Shown here one piece after another: positions 24,649 to 36,917 of a stretch of 64,000 nucleotides of DNA (position 1 is the stretch's first letter; each line of letters opens with the position of its first letter). The DNA is from Gnetum montanum (Eukaryota > Streptophyta > Gnetopsida > Gnetales > Gnetaceae). The translations under genes and the position numbers were made by a program. The stretch is from assembly GCA_015680685.1 (NCBI GenBank), contig MNCI01028947.1, positions 399,962 through 463,961 on the forward strand, given 5' to 3'. Under the pieces are notes generated by a model. That model saw only the letters and a list, made by a program, of their open reading frames with translations. It made no database searches and had not been told where the DNA came from.

Positions 24649-25589
24649 TGATGAGTGGCAAGGTAACCCCTATGCCCAACCATATGCATCACAAGTGTTC
24701 ATGCATGATTTAGTCGAATTTCGTGGATGGGACTAGTTGTGGCATCTAGATCATTATGCCTTGATTGTAGTTTGATGTCTTCCCACTTGGACTAGTGGTA
24801 GCTTTGTCACATATGGTTTAGTCAAAAGTGAGGCATATGATTCTTAATGTTGTTTTAGCCTTCTGCTACTCCTGACGATAGTAAATTAATCATTTATTTA
24901 AACTAATTAAAAATGGAAAGTAAAGTCTAAACTAGCCTACAAGTGATGCATGTTTGTTCCTAGCTTGCTGTACACAACTTGAACCCATGTATCCACTACT
25001 GGGATTACCAAGTGCTATGCTATTAGGCGAACCAAGAAATAACATTGTTGGGATTACCAAGCGAATACGTGTTTATGCTTAAAACTAGTCACACTCATTC
25101 TGCCAATTCATTAACATGCATGGAAACGTAAATATTACTAAGTACATGAAACATAAATTTTATGGAAAGTAAATTTAATCTAATTCGAAGTATTGCAATG
25201 AATAAGAATCAATCTCGATCTTATTGCCATTCATGGAATGTGTCCAGGTACATTTCCACTCGAATAAGATGTCATATAACTGACTCAAATCCACATTGTA
25301 GGCACCCACTGATTATTCTCTAAGACTACAGAATAAAACTACAAGAGCTTATCTACTGTTTGATCAAAGAATGCCAATACATGATGGAAGCATGTGTATT
25401 TATAGGAAAAAATAGACACTACATCAATGGGGCCTCATCAACACATCATTACAAGCATCGATGAGGCCTAGTTAATGGGGCAAAGATATTAAGGCTAAAA
25501 TATTGGAGCCAAGATATTGAGGCTAAGATATTGGAGCCAACCAAAAATTAAATTTTTGTCAAATATCCTAGCCAACTGATGATTCATCA
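24649..25589 (-). mobile_element. 3' LTR of element B (941 bp)
   Basis: Starts TGATGAGTGG and ends GATTCATCA, with a six-base terminal inverted repeat TGATGA/TCATCA. In the first 117 aligned bases it differs from the right LTR at 13 positions, 11 of them transitions (counted by eye), implying an old insertion. Orientation is minus, from the primer site next to the other LTR. Confidence 0.95.
25397..25404 (-). promoter_or_regulatory. TATA box in the 3' LTR of element B
   Basis: The minus-strand TATAAATA is conserved at the matching place in the 5' LTR (31807-31814). Confidence 0.55.
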
Positions 25590-25600
25590 TACCCCCACAA
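25590..25600 (-). other. Polypurine tract of element B
   Basis: Read on the minus strand this is TTGTGGGGGTA, immediately before the 3' LTR. It is the expected plus-strand primer site for reverse transcription. Confidence 0.7.
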
Positions 25601-27859
25601 TTGAATAAAAATGCATCCTTAAGTTAATAGGATAGGACTAAGATTTCTTTACAAAAAACTGGGAATGACGGGATTAATGATTGATGTTAACTACTGTCTA
25701 ACTCTAATTGCCACATTACAAAATTTTATTTAAGTGGATTCATATAAAATGACAGAGTGACAAAAAGACTGGATAGACATTGAAGATTATAAAATTTGTA
25801 GAGGTCTTTAAGAATCTGTTGAAGATGATTCTTCTTATTTCCACTAGCAGTGGTAGAATTCCAACTAGATTGTTATGTCAATGCTTCTCTAGTTATGTGG
25901 AACATTCTTGAAGGATGAATTAAAATTTCTTCTTATTGTCCCATGGATCTAGTAAACATGTGATGCTTGAGCTGCTATCTTATATGTGCTATGATTTGTC
26001 CATGGGCATATCCTTTGTTGTCCCTCTCTTGGCTTCGTTTCCATGCCTAGCAAAAGACCTTCTTCCTTAGGTGCTTCTTTTAGCATCACCTATAGTAACC
26101 AAAGGATGAACATTAGTTTTGGTAAATTTTTCTTAATAATTAACCTTTTTTGGATCCCTTAGTTTTCATTTAAGCACAAGGTGATGAAAGCATACTATGC
26201 CCAAGGCTATGAGGTAACTAAAATCATCAAGATATTCACATTATTTTGATAAATTATTATGAGTTACCATGATATTCAAAAATAAGAAAAATTTTCAAGT
26301 AGACATCCCTAGCCCCCATGACTAAGAATCGTAACTTTGGAAGCACATAAGCTTTCGAACAATTCAAACCAAAGGTTTGATTTAGAAGATGGTTAAGAAA
26401 TATTGAACTTGAAGGATATTTTAACAAAAAAGTAGAAAAAAGTAAAAAAGTAATTGAAATTAATGAGAGGTAGTCCCAATATTGTGCATAAATTTAGAGA
26501 AATTGTTATTGATGTTCTAGAAGATGTCAAGGTTAGTTCAAATCCATGATCAAAAAAAGTTATGCAAGTGGATCCTCCCTAAAGTAGGCTCCTACCATAA
26601 CACCCTTGCATAACCACTACTATAGATGTCCATGGGAATCCAAGAAGTTAAATGTAGACCATGCCTTCATTCCAAATAGCACACAACTACCATGGTTGGG
26701 ATGTTGTACTATACTACACAAAACCAAAAGGCTCATAATCGCATGCAATAGTGAATGAATAATGGGATGAGAAGAGGTTGTAAAGATAGGGATGTAAGGT
26801 ACTTGACCATGTTTACAATAGGTTCTTGTGAAAAATGTGATTAAAATTATTAGCATACCTATCTATCCAAGTTCAAAGCAAGTTCATACCATGAATAATA
26901 ATCTTGCATTGATGTGTTTCTTCTTGCTAACTACCATGAGTCCACAACCACCTTAAAGAACAACCATTACTCTAAAAAGAGAAGAGAAGAGAAGAAGGAA
27001 GGAAGGGCCTTAGTTAGGGGGGTGCCTTCAAGTGTGTGTAACATGTCTTTCTAGCCCCATAACTAGTGCTTGTAGTCCATTATTGTGTCTAAGGGATGTG
27101 CTTTGAATTCTCATTATTGTTTTTTTTCTTCTTGTTATTTTGTTATTTGTTTTTTTTTCTTTTTATTTTTTTTTTGAAATGGGAATCACACTATGAAAAG
27201 ATAAAGCTTCCCTTACATTGGTTGATGGAGAAGTGATCATATGTTCCAAGAAGAGTCATAAACTACATGAAGAAAGATAAGAAGAAAATCCAACAAGTCC
27301 CCTTGAGGTCACACGTTTATCATTCTCACTTGGTCATTTTCTCTTTCTTCAAGGTATAATGATCATTGATTAATTTTAGTTTCATGAAAGAAGAACCAAA
27401 TTGTTTCTATGAAAAAGATCTTTTATTCAAAGAACTAGAGGGATGGATGAGGTGGTCTCACTACTTTACACAATTACTTACCCAATCATCTTGATAGCAT
27501 AGCACAAAAACCCAAAACATAGTGTTGAATTCTACATCATGACTTTGCAATATTATTAATGAAAATATGAAATACATTCATTAAACATAAAGAGAATACT
27601 CAAGAAAAGAGAAAAATATAAATAAAGAAAATATTAAGAAATGAAAAACATATGAAGAATTAGAAAATTTTGGAAAAAATAGGAAAATGATAAAAAATTG
27701 TAAAACAAAAAAGGTGAAAAATACTTGTTAGTACTTGAACGATGATGGAGGATCTCCCCCATGACTAATCTTATGGTTGCACATTCAAGAGATGGATCAT
27801 ACAATCCCCTAGTTATACACCATTGGTTTCCCATCTATCATCATTACAGATTTAATTAA
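25601..27859 (-). other. Non-coding 3' region of element B, no pol genes
   Basis: More than 2.2 kb between gag and the 3' LTR, in which I find no protease, RT, RNase H or integrase motif on either strand. It has a pyrimidine-rich stretch at about 27110-27180 and A-rich stretches at 27580-27720. Short open frames (26620-26856, 27634-27834, minus) are unrecognised. Confidence 0.6.
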
Positions 27860-28123
27860 TCATGTGGCAGCACATCTAATGTTGGTGATAGTCTCATTTG
27901 GATCATTTGAAGATGCATCTTCATTTGGACATGAAGGTATTTCCATTTTGGGGAATCCATATGTGTTTGCTTCTTCTTCTTGATTTCCTATTTTAATTCT
28001 CATGTCATCATGTTTAATATCCTCTTTTGTTGTATAATAAAAGTGTAAGATATTTGTGTCTAAGTCCTCTATTTGGCTGATTTTCTTAATTCTAGAACTA
28101 ATAAGAAAAATAGTTGCTTCCAT
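27860..28123 (-). other. 87-codon open frame of unknown function in element B
   Basis: Minus-strand ATG-initiated frame, acidic in its C-terminal half (GNQEEEANTYGFPKMEIP, then CPNEDASSNDPNET). It follows the gag tail and could be a decayed gag-pol linker or chance. No homologue is evident in element D. Confidence 0.25.
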
Positions 28124-28139
28124 GCATCTTTAAAATAGT

Positions 28140-30560
28140 TTTATATTCTCATTTTCAAGCCACTAAGTGTCTTCTAGTTTAGTGGCTACTACATAGACTA
28201 GTTTTTGCTTACACACTTGCTCCTAAACTTTATGGTGGTTTGGTATAGGGGTTGTGTTAATATTTCAAGATTCCAACCCATACCTATACCCTTTATCATG
28301 ATTACTTATGCATATATTTTTTTTGTCTCTCCATAGTGATAGATTCATCATTTCTATGAGGTGTTGGAGTAATAATGGATGTTGGTCTTTGCATAGGATT
28401 GGTTTTGAAAGGAAGGTTGTTGCACTTGATAGGCATTGTGCTAGTTTGGATGAGTTAGTAGGTCCACAAGTGTTATGCTTATGCCTAGGAATCGTCCTAA
28501 AGAAAGGATGTTTCCAAGATTTTTGTGGAGATCTATTGGCATTATCATTTCTATGTATGTTCATAGCATAAGTGGCATTCTCTCATTGATGTCATGGTGT
28601 TGGACCTTCTTGTGTTGTTGGTGGTGACATATGGTGGAGGGAAGTGTAAGAATATTGAGGATATGATGAAGGATGAGAGGTGTGAGATGGTGATCCTTTA
28701 GAAGATGTCATGTTGCAGTGATATTCAGGAGAGTAGTAGTAGCAATTTAAAGTAGAGGATGTAGAACTAGTTGGAGAAATAGGATATTGAAAATAATATT
28801 CATACGATTTTGGTTGGTAGTAAGGGTAGGGCTAGCTTGGTGGTGGCTTCCCCCAAAACTATGGGTTTTGCCACTATAGTTGATGATGGAGTTAAGGTTG
28901 GTGATAAGTCCTCCTAGGATAGTATGATTGATTGTAGGATTGCCTATGATTATCTCATGAGAAAGGTAATTTTCTAGGCATTTGCTTTTGTACAAACTTG
29001 GGATTCAATACAAAAGCCCAATGCTCTTGTAAATGTAACATGATTGGGAAATAGCCCTTTGGATGGTCATATAGGCAAATGTCACACCCATCATCTTCTT
29101 CTATGGTTGAGTCTATGACCTCTTCTTCTATAGTCATTTTCTCTATTTCCTAGTAAGTCATCCTAGCTATTTCTTGGTTCTTCTTCCTTTGTTTATTGTG
29201 ATTGCCTAATTCATTTTGTGTTACCTTCTCCTCTGCAGTTTCTACAAAAGTTGTAGCTTTTTCATTTATCCACTCTAACATACTATCTAGCCTTTCTTGA
29301 AGTTCATCAAGAGATTGTTGCAGTGGAAAGGTTGGTTATGAAATCATCTCATCAAGAGCTACCTCTTTTTCCTCATCATAGATATAGATCCTATTCTTTT
29401 GAAGAGTTGGGTCCCAGTGATATTTCTCAACATTCTTTTATTTACATAGATCTTCTTCTTCTTTCACCACTTACTTGATTAGCCTTTGTATTTGATGAGC
29501 TTTTAGTTCATATAATCAACCTTGAGCATGCATCCCAAGGGTCTCCCTCATTTTATTATGAATCCCATCTATGATGTGCAAAAGTTGCTCTTTTTGAGAG
29601 AAATCATGGCCAAGACATTTATGTAGTAGTGAATATTATTTATCCAAGGCCACATCCAAGGGTTCATGATTTTCTTACTTCCACCCTTATATTTTTTTTC
29701 TCAGGTTGGACATTCTTGCATAGGTTTGGTAATTTTTTGTTGAAAAGTTCTAGCATTGTGGACCACTGGTGGATGAAACTTAGTTCGAATAATCTATCCC
29801 AACTTTTATCTTTGTTTATTAGTGTTGTAGGAAAGAGCTTAAGATTTTGCCACTTATTTTTGATATTTTGGAAGGCACAAGCATCATGGAAGGCTTGTAA
29901 GTGATGTTGTGAATCAGGATCATAGCCTCCCATAAATTTAGGGATATTATTCATATTGAGCCTTTTTGTGCCACTTTTCCTACAATGCCTATGGGGAATC
30001 TTAACTACATCTATGATCTACATTAGGATCTTAGTGGCCAATAAGGGTTTATTATCATTAGACATGTCATGGTAAAAATTTCTATTTTTATTTGTTTTAT
30101 TGTTATGAGTCTATCTATGTTCATTTTGATGTCTTTGATTTTTCCCTTGGGTTTGATTTCTATCCTTATTTCAACCCCATAGTGAAGCTCGATCTCTATA
30201 CCTACGTTCATCTTTGTCAAAACTAGAAGTTGAAGAGGAAGAGAAAGATGAGGAACTGGGAGAGTCATCATGGATTCTATAGTTTTCCCCATGATCCCTT
30301 TATGTATCTTTTCTATGTTTTGAGAAGGTTCTAGGCATTGAGGCCTCTCTTGGTCTACAACTTACTTCATCTTCTATAGGATTGTCTACCTTAGGTGAAT
30401 GTAGTCCTTGAGTGTAATCAAGGTGATTATGAACATATGAAATCCCTACATGAGGTTGGTAAATCCAATTTTCTTCAATATATATCTCATTAGTTCTTAA
30501 ATGAATGTTCTCTCCATATGATGCATTATCATTTCCTTATGAAAGAGACAATTTTATTAG
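28140..30560 (-). pseudogene. Element B gag, nearly complete but frameshifted
   Basis: The minus strand encodes an SR/Ser-rich N-terminus (around 30190-30260, SPSSSSFSSSSTSSFDKDE), then LNMNNIPKFMGGYDPDSQ, HLQAFHDACAFQNIKNKW and QNLKLFPTTL (29830-29954). A coiled-coil-like acidic middle follows (IQRLIK..VKEEEDL, 29500-29340), then the knuckle CDICLYDHPKGYFPIM near 29060-29090, LNPKF, and a Tyr/Pro-rich tail (28740-28995). The order is identical in element D, which supports the family. The knuckle is CX2CX3H, with Tyr where D has its last Cys. At least two frame changes and several stops are present. Gag would package element RNA. This is the only protein this element appears to encode. Confidence 0.75.
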
Positions 30561-30658
30561 TTAATGATGTGTATGACTTAATATTTTCTGAAATATAAAT
30601 CATTAATTCATTTAAAATGATTGTGTATGATATAGCTAATTTGGATAACTAGTACCAT

Positions 30659-30675
30659 CCCTAGAAATGGTGCCA
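30659..30675 (-). other. Primer-binding site of element B, tRNA-Asp type
   Basis: Minus-strand TGGCACCATTTCTAGGG, one base from the 5' LTR. It parallels TGGCACCATTGTTGGGG in element D and the canonical TGGCGCCGTTGCCGGGG. Confidence 0.8.
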
Positions 30676-30799
30676 ATGATGAGTGATAAGGTACCCCCTA
30701 TGCCCAACCATATGAATCACAAGCATTCACGCATGATCTGGTCGAATTCCATGGATGGAACTAGTTGTAGCATCTAGATCATTATGCCTTGATCACAAT

Positions 30800-31174
30800 T
30801 GTGGAATATGTAGACTAGATATTCCACAATAGAATTAGATAGATATCATCTATAAATCTATATTAAATAAGATGAGATCCTATTCATGTAATTCTTATCT
30901 AATTCCATGTTTAGTTCATCCTATATTAAGAAGATCCTTACATAAGATGATAAGAATCATCCCCATGATTTCAAAGATTCATGCTTATCTCTCCAAATCT
31001 ATTATTAGGAGATTAAGGCCTATATAATTGTAGTAGCACATATTCATTTATGAGATAGAAGGAATATAGAAGAGATATAGAAGTAAGATAGTTTAACAAG
31101 AGTGTGCTTGTTCTAACAAAGTTCTTTATTTCCTTTAAGTTTAGATCTAGATCCAGAGCCCTTTATATTCTTTA
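30800..31174 (+). mobile_element. 375-bp solo LTR, copia-like, inside LTR B
   Basis: Absent from the other LTR of element B. It begins TGTGGAATAT, and its first 29 bases form a hairpin (TGTGGAATAT...ATATTCCACA, 10 perfect pairs). It contains TATATAAT near 31022, then an A/G-rich GAGATAGAAGGAATATAGAAG stretch, and ends near TTCTTTA. Flanks ACAAT (30795-30799) and ATAAT (31175-31179) look like a mutated five-base target duplication. Short length, TG start with terminal hairpin and no coding make a solo LTR of a small copia or TRIM element most likely. The orientation is assumed from the TATA-like motif. Confidence 0.6.
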
Positions 31175-31806
31175 ATAATTTGCTATCTTCCCACTTGAAC
31201 TAGTCGTAGCTTTGTCATGTAAGGCTTAGTCCAAAGTGAGGCATATGATTCTTATTGTTATTTTAGCCTTATTCTACTCCTAAAAATAATAAAGAAATCA
31301 TTTGTTTAAACTAATTAAAAATGGAAAGTAAAGTCTAAAATAGCCTACAGGCAATGAGTGTCCATTCCCAGCTTGCCATACACATCCTGAACCTATGTAT
31401 CCACTACTGGGATTACCAAGTGCTATGCTACTAGGCAGACCAAGCAATAACATTGCTAGGATTATCGAGCAAATAGGTGTTTATGCTTGAAACTTCTCAC
31501 ACTCATTCCACCAATACATTAACATGCATGGAAACATAAATATTAACTAAGTACATGAAATGTAAATTGCATGAAAAGTAAATTTAATCTGACTCAAAGT
31601 GTTTTAATGAATAACAATCAATCTTGATCTTATTACCATTCATGGAATGTATCTAGGTACACTGCCACTTGAATAAGACATTGTACAACTAACTTAGATT
31701 CATACTATGGGCACCCACTAACTATTCTCTAAGACTATGAAATAAAACTACAATATTTTGGCTACTCTATTAACCAAAGAATCCCAATACATGGTGGGAG
31801 CACATG

Positions 31807-31814
31807 TATTTATA
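31807..31814 (-). promoter_or_regulatory. TATA box in the 5' LTR of element B
   Basis: Minus-strand TATAAATA, context conserved in both LTRs. It would drive transcription toward lower coordinates into gag. Confidence 0.55.
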
Positions 31815-31993
31815 GGAAAAAATAGACACTGTATTGATGGGGCCTAGTCAACAAGGCTAAGATATTGAGGCTAAGATATCAGAGCTAAGATATTGGGGAT
31901 AAGATATTAGAGCCAAGATATTGGGGCTAAGATATTAGAGCTAGTAAAAAACTAACTTCTTGTCAGATATCCCAGCCAATTGATGATTCATCA

Positions 31994-31998
31994 GTTAT
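31994..31998 (+). repeat. Target-site duplication GTTAT, right copy (element B)
   Basis: Identical to 24644-24648, directly after TCATCA. Confidence 0.95.
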
Positions 31999-32450
31999 GC
32001 AATTAAGTTTAATAAATGAGATTTTCAAATAAAAAAAGTTAGATTCTTGGTGCAAAGAAATGCTTTACAAATTAAGTTAAATTTCTTTTAATTATTTACA
32101 AAAAGAAGAAAAGAATGAGCTATGATTCAATGGTAGAAAAGATATACCCAATCTTGTAAGATAGAAACCATTGGACGAGGCTCATACTAGTATATATCAA
32201 ATGCATCTTAGAGATGATAAAATATTTCAAATCTTAAGAAGGTAGTATTGGTGATCTATAACTAAATATTACTTACAAAGAATGTTTCATAAAAATTAAA
32301 AGGAAAGATAATTATGTAGTAACATGATTCCTATTGTGAAGGTTCTTTTGGAATGATATGGAAATTGAGGTAACTTGGGAAACTAAACTAGATATGATAA
32401 CCAGATTTGCTTACATTTACCAAGAGGAAAATTCTTGAGTGAGGGGATAA
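31999..32450 (+). pseudogene. Chromovirus E integrase remnant with core deleted
   Basis: Continuation of element E after the B insertion. EAHTSIYQMHLRDDKIFQIL (about 32180-32235) is the integrase zinc-finger motif (normally H...Y..HPG..KMY.DL), followed by RR*YW*SITK. Soon after comes VKVLLE*YG, then VTWET (32330-32385), the C-terminal tail (normally VKVLW.N....ATWERE). The ~700-bp DD35E catalytic core that should separate them is absent. GAGTGAGGGGATAA just before the right LTR is the polypurine tract. Confidence 0.75.
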
Positions 32451-34430
32451 TGCCATAACCTAAAAATTTGTACATGTTTAATTATTTAATTTAATGCATG
32501 TGATTATTTCTTTAATGTTTTCAAATATATTTTAATATATTAGATCAAATTTTCTTAGCTAAATTATAGGATTATATCATCATCATCATCATTATTTTTG
32601 TTATTATTATTATTAGTTTCCTATATAAGTAAATTCAATATTCTTGTTAGAGTAATTTGTTAAAGTTTTATATCCTTTATTTTAGTACTATTAGGACTTA
32701 GCCATAGATCTTCTATATATTTTATGATTAAATATTGAAATCCAAATACCCCTCTAAGTTTTTCTTTCTGCCAATTGCCATGCCTTTACAAGTATTGTAT
32801 CATGCATATTTTATGCTTATTATGCACATGCGATAGTATAATACTCTATTCATGAAACAATTTCACATCCTAATTCTCCCTAGGCCACATCTCTTGTTAT
32901 TTTTTTTATTAAACTAAAATTTAATGTTCACTTTTAATTATAATTAAAAATCACATAAAGCATCATTATTAAGAAAGTACCTTAGGATGCCATTATACCT
33001 AGAATCTAGTCTTACCTATATGTCCAAAATATTTGAAAACATTGGTTTTGATCTTTGGTTGTCTAGAATTGGAATTATAGTTCTTGAGATATTACATTTT
33101 TAGTTTGCTAGAAATTCTACAAATGTTTTAGCATTTAAGTTGTGCAACTATGATAAGTAATGCTCAAATATAATTTTAATATATGGAGATGTAGCACATT
33201 TGATAAGGATTTCATAGATTCAAATAGAATTTGATTTGGAGTCTATATGTGGCTATTATGCATATTTAAATGATGAGGGTATCAGTTAAAAGAGAATAAA
33301 TAGGAAATAATTTATCAAAATGGTTATGGAAAAAAATAAATCAAAGTAAAATTCAATTTTAGAAGTGAAAGGCATTTCCACTTCACATGAGTTAAAGGCA
33401 GTTGCTCAAGTAAAGTGGCAAAAAGAAAACAATATATGTTATAACATATAACATATATACTATGTTTATATAAAAAATCTATCATCCACCACCAATAACT
33501 CTATATTATTTTCTCTTCTATTTTTGAAATAGAAACTATTTTTAGTTTTTTTTTCTTAAAATAAAAACCATTTTCTATTCAATTTCTTCATTCCAAAGCC
33601 ATTTTTTGCCTAGTTTCTTCTATTTCTAAAAATATATCAAGCCCATGTGTTGTTCTACATGGGATTCTTCTACTTATAAATAGATTTTGACCTATGGTAC
33701 ATCTCATTTCAATTTATGGAGAATTTCTAGCATGTTGATTTAAAGTAAAGTGAAAACAAAATTTTGAGAATTTTGGGTAGGAAAGAAAGATAATAAGAAT
33801 ATTTTGAAAGCCTTGATAACACTATAAGGAAGTTTATTTTATTTTCTATTCTACATAGCTACTGTACTTTATTGTAGATTTTGTACACTTTTTCTCTCCT
33901 TATTGGTTGTTTGTTATTCTTTTACGATTTTAATTATTAGGCTAAGACTTTACCAAATTTTTGTTAGTTTAAGCTTATTTCTATATAAAAATTTTTATTG
34001 TAATTTTTCCTAAAAAAATTTTCTATATTTTGATGAATTTTTAGATTATGTAGAAACATTGGCCAACTTTCTTCTATGATATTTTATTAGTATTTTCGAT
34101 TAAACTTTATATGAATCAGATTTTGTGAGATTAATTGTAGAATTTTGGATATTATGGACTTTTGGTTATTTTCAAAATCTTTTAGATTTGAAATATAATA
34201 AAATAATATATCATATGACTTATTTAGGATCATAAGGATAATTTAGTATTAGTAGTGAGGTTATTCCAAGACCTATTAGTATATTCCTTTGGTAGTGAGT
34301 GTAACTAAGACTTTTCCTTTAGAGACACTTGTATAAAATATATATGATTTGGATTTTTGTGACATCATTAGACATTAAATAAATAATAAAATAATTCAAT
34401 GTTAGTAGTAATATTATTTCATGACCTCAT
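32451..34430 (+). mobile_element. 3' LTR of chromovirus E, truncated
   Basis: Starts TGCCATAACC and is homologous to the left LTR from its first base to about 20730 of that copy. The last ~900 bp are missing. A CAT-repeat (about 32577-32592) and an ATT-rich run follow in the first 200 bp and are absent from the left copy. The TATA context is conserved at 33675-33682. Confidence 0.85.
33675..33682 (+). promoter_or_regulatory. TATA box of the right LTR E
   Basis: TATAAATA within CTTATAAATAGATT, as in the left LTR. Confidence 0.55.
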
Positions 34431-35724
34431 GCTAGTAACAAATAAAGGATTGGGCAATGTAGCCATAGAAACCTATCTACAACAACAACTTAAGTTTAGG
34501 CAAACCAAGCTCAAGGTACTGATGATAGTTCTACTCCTCATGGATTGGTTGCTGTTGGACATTATTTGTACTCACATAATTTTAGATGTCATTGGTTTCA
34601 AGGTCATCACCTACTAGCTCCTCTAGCACTTATTCAACTCCCTAGGATTGAGCATGTGATCAAATCAAAGATTGAGAACATAATTGCCTACCTTCCAATT
34701 TGCTTGTAGGTGGAGGTCTTTCTAGGATGTGTTTAGGATTAGGTAATATAAATTCTTTTCTCTCCTTCTCCTCAAGTATTAGTGGTTTAGGGTTATATCC
34801 ATAGATGGAGGATTGAGATCTTTTGACCTATCTTCTCCTTGGTCTATTGAGCTTTGATCACAAGTACCTCAACATGGTGAGCTATGGAAGATACTAAAAA
34901 TCAAGTTTCTTATGCATTATACTACCATTACAAAAAATTTGCATCAAAAAATAATAAACATAACCCTTGTGAACACTTGAGTAACATCCTCACAATTATG
35001 AAATTATGACATGCATGGGTACATAACCAGTAATGTATAAATGCTTAAATAACTACCAAGTTTATTAAATACAAATCCAAATTAATGTCTCTTCTCCATG
35101 ACTAAGTTACAAGACATGAGGCTTGAACCATACTAAAAACACCAATAAAAAGAAGAAAAAATAAGAGAATGTGTAAAACAATGACTAACCCAATCTTGAT
35201 GATGAAAATTAAGTAGAGTTTTTCTTGTTTATGGATCAAAAGGTAAGAAAATAAAATAAATTAGATAAAAATTAAGTATGAAATGGCTTGTATGGGATCC
35301 TTCTTATATATTAGTTCATTGGCATGGAGGGATGTGTTCACATAGGGGTATTAATGATCTTGTGTTGGTGTAGGAGGTGCATTAGAGCACCTTCAAAACT
35401 AGGATAAATTCAAAATTTTTCTACTCCACACTATAAATTTACATTTCATAGACTTAAAGGTTATAAAAATGTTCAAAAACATGTGTGAAATACCATGCAT
35501 CAAGAAAATAAGGCTCAAGAAGAATAAATCAGAACATTATAATCTTACCTTAGGTAAAGCTAAGGGTCAAGGAAATTGAGTTTTATGATCAATTTCATGC
35601 ATTATCATGAAAAAAAAGCTAGAAAAGAGGGATTAGAGAAATGAGAAAATAATTAGAGTACCAAGATAATAAAATACAAGCATAACTAAGATAAACTATG
35701 AATGATTTATCATAATCAAACATT
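34431..35724. other. Unassigned DNA between LTR E and an LTR fragment
   Basis: No homology to the internal parts of the other elements that I can recognise. A plus frame near 34530-34680 (LVAVGHYLYSHNFRCHW) is open for about 50 codons but unknown. Confidence 0.35.
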
Positions 35725-36220
35725 TGAAACATCATAAAAATTTGCATGTTAATAGTCAATCTTCATCATGTAACTCTCACTTCATGAAACTTGAGGCAAA
35801 GCTTCATTGTAAATGTGAAAATTGTAATCCAATGTGGGAAATCTCACATTCTTAACACTTTTGGGGCTGAAAAATACATCATAAGGCGTCAAAGCCTCAT
35901 TCCCTAAGTGAAAAAATTCACCTAGTATCTATATTTTAGCTTTGGAAGGTCAAAAATGACTTTTGGAATACCAAAAAAGGCAATTTGATGGGTTTTATGA
36001 GGGGTATACACTTTTCTATGCTGGAAACACATGTAGGAGGGTAAATCTCACCTACCCCCTAGCATGGAAGGGTGGAGGTTTTGGAAACTTTCTCCTTCAG
36101 CTTGAAGACTCCATTCATACCTTGGAAACCTTCCCTCCTTAGTGTGGAAATTCCCCTAGTGTGGAGTCTTCACCCCCTATGTTGAAAATTTCATCCCCCC
36201 CCACTCCCCGCCCCCAACCC
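35725..36220 (+). mobile_element. LTR fragment of the T family, running into the sequence gap
   Basis: From TGAAACATCAT onward it matches the 3' LTR at 56189. Shared landmarks include AAAATTTGCATGTTAATAG, AAAGCTTCATTGT, GGCAATTTGATGGGTTTTAT and TAGCATGGAAGG. It stops at a C-rich tract where the N gap begins, so length and whether it is solo are unknown. Confidence 0.8.
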
Positions 36221-36917
36221 NNNNNNNNNNNNNNNNNNNNNNNNNNNNNNNNNNNNNNNNNNNNNNNNNNNNNNNNNNNNNNNNNNNNNNNNNNNNNNNN
36301 NNNNNNNNNNNNNNNNNNNNNNNNNNNNNNNNNNNNNNNNNNNNNNNNNNNNNNNNNNNNNNNNNNNNNNNNNNNNNNNNNNNNNNNNNNNNNNNNNNNN
36401 NNNNNNNNNNNNNNNNNNNNNNNNNNNNNNNNNNNNNNNNNNNNNNNNNNNNNNNNNNNNNNNNNNNNNNNNNNNNNNNNNNNNNNNNNNNNNNNNNNNN
36501 NNNNNNNNNNNNNNNNNNNNNNNNNNNNNNNNNNNNNNNNNNNNNNNNNNNNNNNNNNNNNNNNNNNNNNNNNNNNNNNNNNNNNNNNNNNNNNNNNNNN
36601 NNNNNNNNNNNNNNNNNNNNNNNNNNNNNNNNNNNNNNNNNNNNNNNNNNNNNNNNNNNNNNNNNNNNNNNNNNNNNNNNNNNNNNNNNNNNNNNNNNNN
36701 NNNNNNNNNNNNNNNNNNNNNNNNNNNNNNNNNNNNNNNNNNNNNNNNNNNNNNNNNNNNNNNNNNNNNNNNNNNNNNNNNNNNNNNNNNNNNNNNNNNN
36801 NNNNNNNNNNNNNNNNNNNNNNNNNNNNNNNNNNNNNNNNNNNNNNNNNNNNNNNNNNNNNNNNNNNNNNNNNNNNNNNNNNNNNNNNNNNNNNNNNNNN
36901 NNNNNNNNNNNNNNNNN
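36221..36917. other. Assembly gap (697 N)
   Basis: Unknown bases. The left edge is a C-rich homopolymer-like tract (CCCCCCCC...CCCCCAACCC). Left flank is LTR T and right flank is the LTR of element D, so the junction of two elements is hidden here. Open frames called across it are meaningless. Confidence 0.99.

Larger units (their letters stand above)
30677..31993 (-). mobile_element. 5' LTR of element B, interrupted (1317 bp including a 375-bp insert)
   Basis: Starts TGATGAGTGA, ends GATTCATCA, homologous to 24649-25589 along its length apart from the insert at 30800-31174. Without the insert it is about 942 bp, matching the other LTR. Confidence 0.95.

Noticed and set aside
28308-28571. 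87-codon plus-strand frame opposite element B gag
   Set aside because: Shadow of the minus-strand gag tail.
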